Positions 9,080 through 19,789 of a stretch of 64,000 nt of DNA are shown piece after piece. The translations under genes were made by a program, and so were the position numbers. Position 1 is the first letter of the stretch. Each line of letters begins with the position of its first letter. Origin of the DNA: Lepidostoma basale (lineage: Eukaryota; Arthropoda; Insecta; Trichoptera; Lepidostomatidae); the NCBI GenBank assembly GCA_022606425.2, contig JAHDVF020001465.1, positions 248,001 to 312,000 of the forward strand, written 5' to 3'. Under the pieces are notes generated by a model. That model made no database searches, was not told where the DNA came from, and saw nothing but the letters and a program-made list of their open reading frames with translations.

Positions 9080-10401
9080 CGAGGTCTGTTCAAAAAGTAT
9101 CGCGAATTTTGAATTTCCGCTGGCTACGTATATTTGATTTTTGATTTTTTTGTAGCGTTATGTTGGTACTCATGTTTCTTACTTATGCTGACAAGGTCGG
9201 CCATTTCGAATGTTTAGTTAATTTTTGACAGCTGTTTTGCTTGGATGTGTTTTGGCTCGTCTTCGATTTTTGCCTATTCCAAAAAATGGATCAAAGAATC
9301 TGTATCAAATTTTGTGTGAAAAACAAAATAAAGTGCGCGGACGCATTTCGAATGTTGACTGTGGCATATGGTGAAGCTACCTTGGACCAAAGCAACGTTT
9401 ATCGGTGGTACAAAATGTTCTCAGAGGGCCGAGAAGATATGAACGACGAAGAGCGTGCCGGACGCCCGAGCACGTCAACAACAGACGAAAACATTGATAA
9501 AGTGAAGAAAATAGTATTAGCCAATCGTCGAATCACCGTTAGAGAAGTTGCTGAGGACCTAAACATATCGATTGGCTCGTGCCATTCGATTTTAACCAAT
9601 GATTTGGGCATGAGTCGGGTCGCCGCGAAATTCGTGCCAAAATTGCTCAATTTCGACCAAAAACAGCATCGCGTTAACATTGCTCAGGAGATGTTGGACT
9701 CGGTCCGTGACGACCCAAATGTACTCCAGAGGGTCATAACTGGTGACGAATCATGGGTTTATGGTTATGACGTGGAAACCAAAGCTCAATCATCCCAATG
9801 GAAGCTGCCGCATGAGCCAAGACCAAAAAAAGCGCGCCAAGTTCGGTCGAACGTGAAGGTCTTGCTCACAGTTTTCTTCGATTGCAGGGGCGTGGTACAT
9901 CATGAGTTCTTGCCACAGGGTAGTACGGTCAATAAGGAAGGAATACCTGCAAGTTATGCGCAATTTGCGCGAAGCAATCCGCCAGAAACGCCCGGATTTG
10001 TGGAAGAACAAAAACTGGCTTTTGCACCATGATAACGCCCCTGCTCACACATCGTTGCTTGTGCGCGAATATTTGGCCAAAAACAACACAGTAATGGTGC
10101 CGCAGTCACCGTATTCCCCAGACCTGGCCCCCTGTGACTTTTTCCTGTTTCCAAAACTGAAGAGGCCCATGAAAGGACGACGCTACGCCACGATTGAGGA
10201 GATAAAGACGGCATCGAAGGAGGAGCTGAACAAGATCACAAAAATGATTTTTTTAAGTGCTTCGAGGATTGGAAAAAACGTTGGCATAAATGTATTATAT
10301 CCGAGGGGAATTACTTTGAAGGGGACAAAATAGATATTCATGAATAAATAAATACTTTTTGAAAAAATATAAAATTCGCGATACTTTTTGAACAGACCTC
10401 G
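9080..10401 (+). mobile_element. Mariner 1, complete element with TIRs
   Basis: 1322 bp bounded by TIRs: CGAGGTCTGTTCAAAAAGTA at the left and its inverse TTTTTGAACAGACCTCG at the right. The TIRs extend to about 30 bp (ATCGCGAATTTT). TA dinucleotides flank both ends (9078-9079 and 10402-10403), the expected mariner target duplication. The near-identity of the TIRs suggests a fairly recent insertion. Confidence 0.95.
9286..10347 (+). pseudogene. Mariner DD34D transposase, two frameshifts
   Basis: Cut-and-paste transposase that binds the TIRs and joins the element into TA sites. Start at MDQRICIKF (9286), the usual mariner N-terminus. Residues about 1-110 hold two helix-turn-helix units (VYRWYKMFSEG; RRITVREVAEDLNIS). 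Catalytic triad: ITGDESWVY, HHDNAPAH and LAPCDFF, with 34 residues between the second and third Asp. A frameshift near 9940 (after STVNKE, resuming at YLQVMRNLREA) and another near 10,243 (before CFEDWKKRWHKC, ending EGNYFEGDKIDIHE and TAA at 10,345) make it inactive as written. About 353 residues, normal family length. Confidence 0.93.
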
Positions 10402-10414
10402 TATGATAATCATA

Positions 10415-10530
10415 TGATTTTACTGAAATCTCTTGATGGAAGTTCATTTTGAATAACAATTAAATAGAATGATGTTATTTAACTACTTCCACTATTGTCT
10501 TAATTTCGACAGCGACCGGCTTCGCCAGGT
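10415..10530. repeat. Family H fragment
   Basis: TTTACTGAAATCTCTTGATGG, then GAACTACTTCC-like sequence and TTCGACAGCGACCGGCTTCG match family H copies at 22,555 and 61,600. The GAAA of the ribozyme-like core is changed to GAAG, so this copy looks dead. Mariner 1 lies immediately to the left. Bases 10,531-10,867 hold nothing recognised. Confidence 0.55.
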
Positions 10531-10867
10531 TTGCTTCATATAATATAATTATAAAAGGGCACACCTCCTAAGAATTATTAAGAAAATTGAAAGCAATGAG
10601 TACCAACATAAATAACGACTCTTTATATGTATGAAACTATTTTTATGCATATACACATAAGGACATTATGTTAAAATGCTCAAATCGATGATAATGTAAA
10701 GTGTTAATATTTGTTTTTAATGTAAATGCCTGCAAGACCTTTATGAACCTTTCTTCGCGCTTGACATTTGATCCTGTACAAGGAAAAAATCCTTTACTTC
10801 AGTAAATAATTTACGTTTTCCGAACGCAAATAGGAAAATTAATTCTGTAGTCAGTTGCTTTTAACAA

Positions 10868-10970
10868 ACTAACTAGGTAACTGAAAATAATGGACCATCA
10901 CACTGTTCTTTCCTGACGTATTTATCTCGGTTCCTCAACATTCATACATCGTGGCATGATGCACGTCGAT
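10868..10970 (-). mobile_element. LINE-A 3' terminus, short
   Basis: ACTAACTAGGTAACTG tail remnant, then GACCATCACACTGTTCTTTCC and CCTCAACATTCATACATCG as in other LINE-A ends. About 100 bp only. Confidence 0.7.
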
Positions 10971-11069
10971 CGGATGGTGGTCTAGGGGATCGAACGCTAT
11001 GCTTCTGATCCAGGGGACAGTCTGGATACGACAAGATTTCTTCTTCATAACAGTCAGCTATTATCTGAA

Positions 11070-11560
11070 CATATTGAAGATTATCCCACTGCATTCCTCT
11101 TGGGCATGCTGGAGACCAAAAGTTTACATATAAGGAGGGATGGGTGCACACTTACCCATTTCTTCAGACTTATCAGGGGATTCTTTGAGAATTCCGTCAT
11201 CTTGGAGGCTTCATCCATCTTTATGTTCCGGGTGGTTATCTTCGACAGTGTCAGCACAAACTGTTTTATCTCCGAACAGGTGATTCAGAACCAACCTGCC
11301 TCTGGTGATGCTGGTGGGGAGAGCAATTAAACTGCTGAACATGATCGCTTCGGAAATCGACGTCTTTCATATTAGTGAAAGTTCAGAAGACAATTACTCT
11401 TGACTTTGGAAAGTATCTTGTATTCCTAATGTTGAACCATCTCTCATGCGTTCCTGGTATTATATATTTATTATATTTTACCTGTTCTCAATAGATGCCT
11501 TAAACTATAATATAATAATTGTTTGTAATATCTTTTGAGAAAATAAACTGATTTTATTTA
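11070..11560 (+). mobile_element. LINE-E 3' region
   Basis: Forward frames give PTAFLLGMLETKSLHIRRDG, FFRLIRGFFENSVILE, and, after shifts, NQPASGDAGG and IASEIDVFHISESS. The 3'UTR has GCCTTAAACTATA and TTTTGAGAAAATAAACTGAT. It is the C-terminus of a CR1/Jockey-group reverse transcriptase ORF. 5'-truncated; several frameshifts. Confidence 0.8.
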
Positions 11561-11625
11561 ATATAAAATCAATTATAATTTCATTGATTTACATCCTTGG
11601 AAAATTAAATCACTTACAAAAAAAA

Positions 11626-11780
11626 ACTAACTAACTAACCATCACGCCGTCTCTCCGAAAGGGTAGGCAGAAAGAATGGCCTGCCACACTTTTCTTTCCT
11701 GACATATTTCTCTCGCTTCCTCAACATTCATACATCGTGTCATGCACGCGCGTCGATTTCTCTGGCTCCTCACATGATAA
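11626..11780 (-). mobile_element. LINE-A 3' terminus
   Basis: Tail AACTAACTAACC, then 150 bp of LINE-A 3' end (CATCACGCCGTCTCTCC, TTCATACATCGTGTCATGC). It stops at CTCACATG, directly joined to a forward LINE-C copy. An apparent 149-codon frame from 11,737 runs across this junction and is a chimera, not a gene. Confidence 0.8.
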
Positions 11781-12215
11781 CATAAACTTGAAGCTCCGCC
11801 AGAGAATGATCAAATGCTATGTGTGGTCTGTTTTATTGTACGGATGTGAAACGTGGACCTTGAAAGTTAACTCAATGAACAGACTGGAAGCATTTGAAAT
11901 GTGGCTCCATCGCCGAATGCTCAGAGTTCCCTGGACAGACATGGTTACCAATACCGAAGTCCTGAGGCGAGCTAGAGTTGACAGGGAATTGTTATCAACT
12001 ATCAAGGTTCGAAAGATCTCACATCTGGGTCATATTCTGCGTGGGGAAAAGTACCACCTTCTCCAACTGATATTGGAGGGGAAAATTGAGGGACGCCGAG
12101 GGCCCGGAAGGAGACAAATGTCCTGGCTGCGAAACGTGAGGGAGTGGACCGGCATCCGAAGTGTGGAGACAGAGACAGATCGCTAACGTTGGGGGAACCC
12201 AACAGGGCACTTGAA
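11781..12215 (+). mobile_element. LINE-C 3' region
   Basis: Long clean frame: LRQRMIKCYVWSVLLYGCE, TWTLKVNSMNRLEAFEMWL, VPWTDMVTNTEVLRRARVD, STIKVRKISHLGHILRGEK, GPGRRQMSWLRNVREWTG, then a shift and VGGTQQGT before a GAAGAAG tail. It is the C-terminal domain of a non-LTR retrotransposon ORF2. The clade is unassigned. Bases 12,216-12,700 hold no recognised feature and are GC-richer (12,380-12,540). Confidence 0.82.
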
Positions 12216-12714
12216 GAAGACGATAATAAAAAAACGTTGTACGTAAAAAAAAAAACTCTGTGTTTTTTTGGCAGAAGTTTCTGGACTATGTCGGACTTTT
12301 ATTTCTTTTCACGCTGATACAGAATTTCCATTAATTGCTTGAAACCTAACCGTAATAAAATTTAAACCAATATCCAAGATAGGGACACTTTGACAATCGG
12401 ATGTCTGTGTTTGAAGGCGTTTCTTTTGTCGTGCGCGTTTGTCGGCAGACGTGAAAACCGATAAAATTAATAATTGATACAGGTGACAAGATTTCGATCT
12501 CCCAGAAACAGGTAACATGGGATGCGGGCCGCGTCTCCACCTCGGCAATCTTCTTATTTATCTCCCGTTATCTTAAGGGATGATCTCTTGTGTTTCACCA
12601 CTCATCTGGCTACCTGTAGCTTCCGCAAACAAAACCTTTTCGTTGATTTGCAGCATCAATTCGAATTTTCGGCATTTAATTGATGAATCCATCCATGATA
12701 TGCCCATCCATTAA

Positions 12715-12760
12715 TCCAGCTGAAGATGACAACGAGCTGCGGAAACCGGTCGAAGCCGTA
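12715..12760 (+). ncRNA. Hammerhead-ribozyme-like motif (weak)
   Basis: CTGAAGATGAC, then GCTGCGGAAACCGGTCG: CUGAAGA core, GAAA, self-complementary ACCGGU, and C at the cleavage position. Stem II is poor and stem I does not pair, so it may be decayed. Confidence 0.3.
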
Positions 12761-12967
12761 AAACCAAGTGGAATATAAAAATGAATATTTTAAATAATTT
12801 TTTTATTATCCTTATTATTTATTGTTTCTTGAACAATTATGTAAAACTCCATATTAAATAATTAATACGAATAGTTAACAGTACAGACTAATGAATCGAA
12901 AAGATAAACTAAGTTTAGAAAACTTTAGTAACAGTAATTAGGCACTTAAAACAATCCAATATCTAGC

Positions 12968-13751
12968 AAGAATTTTAAATCATATCAAATCAGTTTATTT
13001 TCTCAAAAGATATTACAAACAATAATTATAGTTTAAGGCATCTATTGAGAACAGGTAAAACATAAAAATATATAATACCAGGAACGCATGAGAGATGGTT
13101 CGACATTAGGAATACAAGATACTCTCCAAAGTAAAGAGTATTTGTCTCTGAACGTACTTTCACGAATATGAAAGACGTCGATCTCCGAAGTGATCATGTT
13201 CAGCAGTTTGATTGTTCTCCCACAGGCATCACCAAAGGCAGGTTGGTTCTGCATCCTGGGAGATAAAACAGTCTGTGCTGACGCTGTCGAAGATAACCAT
13301 CTGTAGCATAAAGATGGATAGCCTCCAAGATAGAGGAGTTCTCAAAGAATCCCCTGATAAGTCTGAAGAAATGGGTAAGTGTGCACTCATCTCTTCTTAT
13401 CTGCAAACTATTGGTCCCCAGCATGCCCAAGAGGAATGCAGTGGGATAAAGCCACGGATAGCTACCAAACTCCCTCATGTAGAGATATCTCAGAAATCTT
13501 TTCTGAACCCTCTCTAACATGAGCGAGTATCTCGCCTCGTGGGGACCTCGTGGGGGCAAAACATAGGGATTCCTGAAAACTCTACCACTTCGGAGAATAA
13601 ATCCCAACATTTTCAGTGCAACTCCACATATTCTCTCGATGTGAGCATGGAAAGTCAGCCTACTTTCAAAAACAATACCAAGATCCTTTATCGTTGAAAC
13701 ACGCTTAAGTTGCTGGTTATCCATTGTGTATCTGTAATAAACAGTACGCAA
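12968..13751 (-). mobile_element. LINE-E 3' region
   Basis: The tail and 3'UTR (AAATCAGTTTATTTTCTC, TATAGTTTAAGGCATC) lie at 12,970-13,050. The reverse frame gives VSTIKDLGIVFESRLTFHAH, ALKMLGFILRSGRVFRNP, EARYSLMLERVQKRFLRYL, YPTAFLLGMLGTNSLQIRR, FFRLIRGFFENSSILE and SEIDVFH. This is typical of the post-RT part of CR1/Jockey-group ORF2. There is a deletion between FRNPYVL and PHEARYS relative to the copy at 48,059. Confidence 0.85.
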
Positions 13752-13796
13752 TGTTCGCAGTACTTCAAAATGTTATCAAATGATTGCATCATAGTT

Positions 13797-13855
13797 TGGC
13801 GGTCCATCTTTCTGCCTACCCCTTCGGAGAGACGTAGTGATGGTTAGTTGGTTAT
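13797..13855 (+). mobile_element. LINE-A 3' terminus, very short
   Basis: GGCGGTCCATCTTTCTGCC to GATGGTTAGTTGGTTA. About 60 bp. Confidence 0.65.
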
Positions 13856-13866
13856 ACATTTTTATG

Positions 13867-13960
13867 TTTGATCTGTAGTCGACTCGCCACTTCATCGTCC
13901 TGCAGGGTTCTTCTCCAGGTGGTTCTAGGTCTGCCTCGCTTCCTCTCTCCCTCCAAGAGT
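13867..13960 (-). mobile_element. LINE-K fragment
   Basis: The reverse strand reads RKRGRPRTTWRRTLQDD, matching the better copy at 52,050-52,312 (RMRGRPRATWRRTLQDEM). Bases 13,961-14,234 show nothing recognised. Confidence 0.6.
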
Positions 13961-14234
13961 ATTTATTTAATTATAATAATAAAAAACGAATACACTATCA
14001 AAGCATTTTCACACTCCCTGCAGCAAACAATAAAGATAATGGCGTGGCAGCAAGTGGAACCCTTATAATGGGGATGATTAGATCGATTTATGATGCCATC
14101 AAATTAATTAGGGGTGTGAAAACTTGTATATTATTTTATACCCTTATCTATAAAAAGGGTGCCGCCTTTTAAACTATGTAATTAACTTACATATTTACTT
14201 AAATATTTAGAGTACACGATTATATTATTCTTCT

Positions 14235-14497
14235 TCTTTCTCTTATTATTATTATTATTTTGTTGAATCGTTTATTGCATCATTACAGCGCGAGCCAAAT
14301 CGATGTTAAGGGTATAGCTAGCATATTGATTCTCGTGACATGTGACAGGTAGCTAATCTATCGGCATTTTATTGTTACATGAATATTACACCAGACCAAA
14401 GACAGTGTGACAATCACACTGCCATCGCTGGGAATCGAACCTGGGACCTTCGGTGTGGCTGTCAAAGCACTTACCACTCGGCCACGAAGGTCGTCTA
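14235..14497 (-). mobile_element. SINE-T (tRNA-derived SINE)
   Basis: Reverse-strand order: ACGACCTTCGTGGCCGAGTGG (A-box TGGCCGAGTGG), GGTTCGATTCCC (B-box), CAGTGTGATTGTCACACTGT hairpin, a middle with TAGATTAGCTACCTGTCAC, CATCGATTTGGCTCGCGCT, and an (AAT)n tail. RNA polymerase III promoter boxes and the tail type mark a tRNA-derived SINE. Nearly full length. Confidence 0.88.
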
Positions 14498-14534
14498 TTG
14501 TAGACTTTGCGATCTGTTTATGCAGGATATTGAT

Positions 14535-15030
14535 TTTCTTCTTGTGATGAAGGCGATTAGCCTTCTCTTCATCTCTTTGGTGGTTACCTGGTGGTCGACG
14601 GCCCTCTGGAGTCTCGTGCATCACGAACATAGGAATCTCTCGATGTGGTCCCTCCAGAATCGTTTTATCTGCCTACTCCATCTTACTATGTCATGAGTTT
14701 TGCATGATTTGTTTGGGTATCCTATATCTAAGGGTTCTACCCGGGAATAGGTCGCAATGTTTTCATTTCTGCTACTCTTAAGAGATGTTTGGTTCTGACA
14801 GTGTCTGCTCATGCTTTGATTCCGTATGCCATTATGGGCTTGATGCTTTTTTTAAAATTCTAACTTTGCTTTCCACTAGTATATGCTTATTGTCCCAGAG
14901 AGTATCCCTTAGACATCCGGAGATAACTGCAGCTTTATCAGTCGGTTTTTTAACTTCATGACCTGTTCTATGGGTTTATCGTCTACAACCAATTTGCATC
15001 TGAGAGGCTGTCTAGATATTGTTAGACATT
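14535..15030 (-). mobile_element. LINE-G fragment
   Basis: Reverse frames give FVMHETPEGRRPPGNHQRD, VRWSRQIKRFWRDHIERF, and upstream, with stops, SIKPIMAYGI and VAKIAVI-type pieces. Order and wording match the LINE-G copies at 4158 and 41,110. Confidence 0.7.
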
Positions 15031-15184
15031 TTGTTTTTATTACGAAATAAATGGGTTAATTTTTTAATTAATCTAATCGTTAATCCTTCAAAAATATACA
15101 AGCAAATAAATTCGGTAACATTCTAATTTCTCGCCGTTCGCACTTATGTTACAACCTTTTTAAGTTTAAATTGTATTATATTCT

Positions 15185-15790
15185 TAAATGAGAAGGATAT
15201 TGAAAGAAGGGTTGGGGCGTGTAACAGAGTAGGTAAAAGGTGCACTTAAAATTGTCATCGTAAACCAAAAAAGTTAAGATGGCAGTGCACAATTGTGTTC
15301 TTGTGCCGACCCTTATGTATGGAAGTGAAGCATGGAACTGGCAAAAGAAGGATGAAAGTAGAATAAATGCAGTAGAAATGAGATCTCTAAGACGAATGTG
15401 TGGCAAATCTGTTTATGATAGAGTGACAAATGCAAGTATAAGAAGTGAATGCGGTGCGAATGAAAGTGTTATGAACAAAATAAGGAAAGGGTCATTAAGA
15501 TGGTTTGGACACATGGAAAGAATGAGTGAACACAGAATGGTGAAGAAGGTATACGTAAACGACGTGAACGGAGCTAGAAATAGGGAAAGGCCGAAGAAAA
15601 CTTGGCACGATCAAATCAATCAAATTTTAAATGTCGGTCACGTAAGGAGTCTAAGAAATCGACGTGCGTGCATGACGATGTATGAATGTAGAGGAAGGAA
15701 GAAATGTATGTCACGACAGAACAATGTGAGGGTCCATTTTTTCTAGGCGGTAGGCACCCCTTCGAGGAGGCGGCGTGATGGTAAGTTAGA
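15185..15790 (+). mobile_element. LINE-A1, 3' third
   Basis: Frame from 15,279: MAVHNCVLVPTLMYGSEAW, KKDESRINAVEMRSLRRM, YDRVTNASIRSECGANE, SLRWFGHMERMSEHRM, ERPKKTWHDQINQILN. The end is shifted (about 15,690), then GACGGCGTGATGGTAAG. 5' truncation about 15,185 (EKDIERRVG region). Confidence 0.85.
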
Positions 15791-15819
15791 TAGCTATATT
15801 TAAAAATATTTATCCAACT

Positions 15820-15960
15820 TAAGTGTTCCGACTCATCCTCGTGGAAGACCTCCTAAAAGATGGAAGGACAGCTGGGAGTCTATCTCACAGGAGGAGCAAC
15901 ACTCCGGAGAACAGACCACATAGGTCTACCACAAGGAAGAAGAAGAAGAATAAGAAGAAA
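15820..15960 (+). mobile_element. LINE-G 3' end
   Basis: HPRGRPPKRWKDSWES-like frames (CCTCCTAAAAGATGGAAGG), CACAGGAGGAGCAACAC, GAACAGACCACATAGG and a GAAGAAGAAG tail. Confidence 0.7.
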
Positions 15961-16044
15961 TGTGCCGTTAAAAATTCTGGGATTGCGAAGTATTCCATTA
16001 CAGAAAATGTTTGGGAAACCCTGTTATAAGTTATCATTTCTCGC

Positions 16045-16101
16045 ATTTTTGATAGCTCTCCCTACCGGCATCACCATCGGTAGTTTGATTCTGCATGCAG
16101 A
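16045..16101 (-). mobile_element. LINE-E' fragment
   Basis: GATAGCTCTCCCTACCGGCA and CATCACCATCGGTAG read in reverse as PMVMPVGRAI-type codons, as in the copies at 49,965 and 59,140. Bases 16,102-16,446 show nothing recognised. Confidence 0.5.
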
Positions 16102-16446
16102 AAGTATAATAATGATCTACGCTGACTGATTTTTCTGGATATATATATACGAGTATTTTTGTTAATGATGGTTTTATTTATTCAAAACGTTTATAGAACG
16201 ACCCAATTAATATAAGGAGGTTTCGAAGGATTCGTTTCTATTATATTGTTTTGTAAAAGTATTTACATTTTTTCAATCGACCACCATTGAGATTTTGAAT
16301 TTGGAATGTCCGGTTAGCAAGTATCACTACGCTTTTTTCATTCATCAAAATAATATTTAAAAAGTAACAATGAAACCACTGATTAATTTCGGCGTCTACC
16401 AATTTCGATACTACATATATGTAACATAAAATATCTTCGGCAGGGT

Positions 16447-16797
16447 GTTCTCTCGCTTCCTCAACATTCATACATCGTGTCATGCACGCGCGTCGATTTC
16501 TCTGACTCCTCACATGGCCGACATTCAATATTTGATTTATTTCATCATGTCACGTTTTCCTCGGTTTTCATCTATTTCTATTTCCATTTACATCGTTAAC
16601 AAATACTTTTTTTACCATTCTTTCTTCATTCATTCTTTCCATGTGTCCAAACCATCTTAATGATCCATCATTATTTTGTTCATAACACAGTCATTCGCCC
16701 CGCATTCACTCATTAAATTTTTATTCGACACACAGTATATATACACATTCGTCTAAGAGATCTCATTTCTACCGCATTTATTCTACTTCCATCCTAT
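16447..16797 (-). mobile_element. LINE-A fragment lacking the tail
   Basis: CTCTCGCTTCCTCAACATTC through CCATGTGTCCAAACCATC to CCGCATTTATTCTACTTCC: the LINE-A C-terminal region in reverse. The last about 90 bp, including the GTTA tail, are missing, so it lost its 3' end after insertion. Confidence 0.75.
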
Positions 16798-16834
16798 TAA
16801 CTAATTATCTGTCTATAATTCCAAAATACGGAAA

Positions 16835-16985
16835 ATTTGTGAAGTCGAAGATGTTGAAAGATGGATCCAAGAAGACCACCCAAAAGATGGTGAGACAGCT
16901 GGACATCTACATCCCAGGAACAGGCATTGAGAAATGACAGGACACAGTCGTAAACAAAGCAGACGAAGAAGAAGAGGAATACTCT
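16835..16985 (+). mobile_element. LINE-G 3' end
   Basis: KICEVEDVERW-type codons, then AGAAGACCACCCAAAAGATG, GGACATCTACATCCCAGG and GAAGAAGAAG. There is an internal deletion between the two protein blocks. Bases 16,986-17,460 are apparently unique AT-rich DNA, GC-richer at 17,150-17,330. Confidence 0.7.
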
Positions 16986-17461
16986 GCATACCCCTACAGA
17001 GAAACGGCGAGATGTTTAATGAAAAAAATATCTCAAAACTTGAAGAATGAACTTATGAAGAAAAAAGTATAATCTATATGTCCATTTTTCCATTATACTA
17101 CGGAGTCTTGTTCTAAGAATTAAACCCTTAAAATTGAATTTGGAACTGTCCTGAAGTCGCGGCCAATTAGGCGACCACAGATGTCTATCTGAGACAAACG
17201 GAATTTTATTATTTCGAATTTAGAATCAGATTCAAACTGCGGCTCGTTATTTGTAGACAACCCGATATGTGGCTGACGTTTGTCTATGGACTTGGGACCA
17301 ATAAAACTAACGCTCGCGTTTCCATGGAATTTTGAATGGGCCAATTGGAATACTTTGTCGCGTTCGAATATAGAAAAACGTATGGGGTATGGGGTATATT
17401 TGTTTTGTTTTTATTTGTACAAATATTATAGCGATTATTATTTTATCTTCTTCTTCGTGAT

Positions 17462-17755
17462 AAGCCAATGTGTAAATCTGTAGGAATAAGTGAATGCAGT
17501 GCGAATAAAAGTGCTATGAACAGAATAAAGAATTAACTATGGAAATAATAAACGAAGAAAGAATGGTAAGGAAAGTTTATAATAACGATGTAAACGGATC
17601 AAGAAATAGAGGAAAATATCGCACGGTCAAATCAATCGAATTTTAAATGTCGGCCACGTGAAGAGTCGAATAAGTCGACGTGTGTGCATTACATGATGTA
17701 TGAATGTTGAGGATGCGATAGAAGTATGTCAGGAAAGAACAGTGTATTCCATTTT
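17462..17755 (+). mobile_element. LINE-A1 fragment, decayed
   Basis: Broken frames over ISECSANKSAMNR, ERMVRKVYNNDVNGS and the terminal GAATGTTGAGGATGCGATAG block. No tail. Directly followed by a LINE-C copy. Confidence 0.7.
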
Positions 17756-17767
17756 TGAAAAGTAATT

Positions 17768-18188
17768 AGCGTGGTCTGTTTTATTGTATGGATGTTCACA
17801 TACAATGTAGCATTTAAAAGTCAACGCAATGAACAGACTGGAAGCATTTGAAATGTGGCTCTATCACCAAATACTTAGAATTCCACGGAAAGACGTGTTT
17901 ACCAATACCAGAGGTGAGTTAGAGTTGACAGGGAGCTGTTGTCAACTATCAATGTTCGGAAGATTTCACATCTAGGTCATGTACTGCGTGGGGAAAAGTA
18001 CTACCTTCGAAATTGAGGGATGCCGAGGGCCCGGTAGGAGACAGATGTCCTGGCTGCGAAACGTGAGGGAGTGGACCGGCATCCGAAGTATGGAGGAGGT
18101 GTTCCGAGCGGTGTAGGACAGTGACAGGTTCGCCGAGGTGATCGCCAACGTTGGGGGGACCCGACAGGGCACTTGAAGAAGAAGAAGT
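17768..18188 (+). mobile_element. LINE-C 3' region
   Basis: Shifted frames with MNRLEAFEMWLYHQIL, VRKISHLGHVLRGEK, RRQMSWLRNVREWTGI, then EVIANVGGTRQGT and a GAAGAAGAAG tail. An internal deletion removes the block after LRGEK (near 18,005). Confidence 0.8.
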
Positions 18189-18311
18189 CGCATGACGACC
18201 CACATCTGTTAAGAAAAGTCTTCCTCGGATACGAGGGACAGCCAATGATCTTCAAGCAGGGTATGTTCCACCGTGACACTCCCAATGATTGAAATTTGAG
18301 TATATTTTTTT

Positions 18312-19078
18312 TTAATGTATACAAATACTTGTAGACAAATACTGGATTTTACCCATTACTGGTGTATCGATCATTAAGAATTATTTGTATCTCAATAGAG
18401 ACGAAGATGTCAATTATTTGGAAATAGAAACTGAGACATGTCTTTGAAAATGATGAAATAGCGGTTTGTCTCAAAAGAAAGGTCTACGACATGTGTATAC
18501 TGCCCATGATGACATACGGACTAGAGACGACAACTCTTACAGCAAAAAGTGTCCACAGGCTCAAGTGTGCACAGAGGTCCATGGAAAGACAGATACACGG
18601 TGTGAGCTTGCGTGACCGCATAAGGAATGAAGAAATCAGACGCCGCACCAGGGTTACTGACGTCATGGACCGAGTGGCAAAATTAAAATGGCAATGGGCT
18701 GGACACTTGGCTAGACAGAGTGGCAACAGCCGGGCACCCAGGATACTCAGTTGGAGACCATGGGCAAATAGGCGAAGTGTCGGAAGGCCACCGATGAGAT
18801 GGACCGATGACATTATCAAAAGGGTTGGAAAATTTTTGATACGAAGAGGGCAGGATAGAGACGAGTGGAGGAAATTGGAAGAGGCCTATATCCAGCAGTG
18901 GAGGGAAGAAGGCTAGCAAAGAAGAATATGGGTATAGTATTATTATTGTATTACATAAAGCGATCGTTTAACCCAACCAATGACAGGTCATAAGTCCTGT
19001 AAACGCCTCGACAACCATATTCTGTTTACAAATAATTTACATCTTCGTTCGTTTCTATTGAGATACAATTAAATCTTA
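18312..19078. mobile_element. FB-F fold-back element split by LINE-B
   Basis: Left piece 18,312-18,439: TGTATACAAATACTTGTAG, TTTACCCATTACTGG, TTTGTATCTCAATAGAGACG. Right piece 18,945-19,078: TAACCCAACCAATGACAGG, then CATCTTCGTTCG, TTGAGATACAATTAA. The pieces are the opposite arms of the fold-back family best seen at 28,217-28,714. A RTE copy occupies the gap, so the fold-back element is older. Confidence 0.75.
18440..18935 (+). mobile_element. LINE-B' (RTE clade) C-terminus, intact frame
   Basis: Clean frame 18,491-18,916: MCILPMMTYGLETTTLTAKS, SMERQIHGVSLRDRIRNEEI, KLKWQWAGHLARQSG, RSVGRPPMRWTDDIIKRVG, EEAYIQQWREEG, stop. This is the family wording of insect RTE endonuclease-reverse transcriptases, of a different subfamily from 3766-4155. 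Only the last about 150 residues are present; the enzymatic domains are missing. Bases 19,079-19,484 hold nothing recognised. Confidence 0.85.
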
Positions 19079-19484
19079 ATGAAATTTGGGTCATTAAATA
19101 TTTTTTTCGTCGGAATTTGAGTCGGCATTGTATATTGGGTTTGAAAGCTTCTGTTTTATTGGCGTTCAATCCTCTTCCAAGAACCACAATTACGTAGGAT
19201 GAGATAAAACGTACATTAGTATCCCCGGTGTTCGAGTGTGATCCGAAACCAATTCTGTTATCTGTAAAATTATTGGATGGGGTTGATAAATCGATAAATT
19301 CGCTGGCATCTTCATCTCCTGACTGGCATACAACAAGTTAATTGAATAAATTAAATTAATGCTTTTGGGCCATTACTAAAGGCCGCCACTGTTGACGCTT
19401 TCAGGGGCGGCTAAAAAACAATTTATAAAATTAACATATCTGTACCTCAGAGACAGACAGATGCAAATACCAATTTCTTAAAAT

Positions 19485-19565
19485 GGTTTTGAAAAACTTT
19501 AATCGTTACTTCCACTTTTGTCTTTATTTAGACATCGGCCGATTTCGTCTTACTATTACTTTAAA
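19485..19565. repeat. Family H fragment
   Basis: TTACTTCCACTTTTGTCTTT followed by GACATCGGCCGATTTCG, a degraded family H core. Bases 19,566-19,789 are AT-rich with a short AAT run. Confidence 0.45.
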
Positions 19566-19789
19566 CAATTTTAATAGCAATATTTAGATAAATTAAATTT
19601 TACATTATTATTTTTGTATAGTATCGTGTTAACTTATAATAAAATATAATAAATTGGATAATTTATAAAGCGCCATTTTTATGAATTACTCATCTCAAGG
19701 GCGCTGTAGAAGATGCTCCGTTTTATCAACCAGATAATAATAATAATAATAATGATAAAAAAATTATAAACATATTTAGTATGAGGGCT

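Noticed and set aside
11737..12186. 149-codon open frame as one protein
   Set aside because: Begins in antisense LINE-A and continues in LINE-C; a junction artefact.
14400..14497. tRNA gene (A- and B-box like sequences here and at 25,918, 30,575, 40,745, 57,480, 63,818)
   Set aside because: No acceptor stem or complete cloverleaf; the boxes are followed by a shared non-tRNA body and AAT tail in every copy, so these are SINEs.
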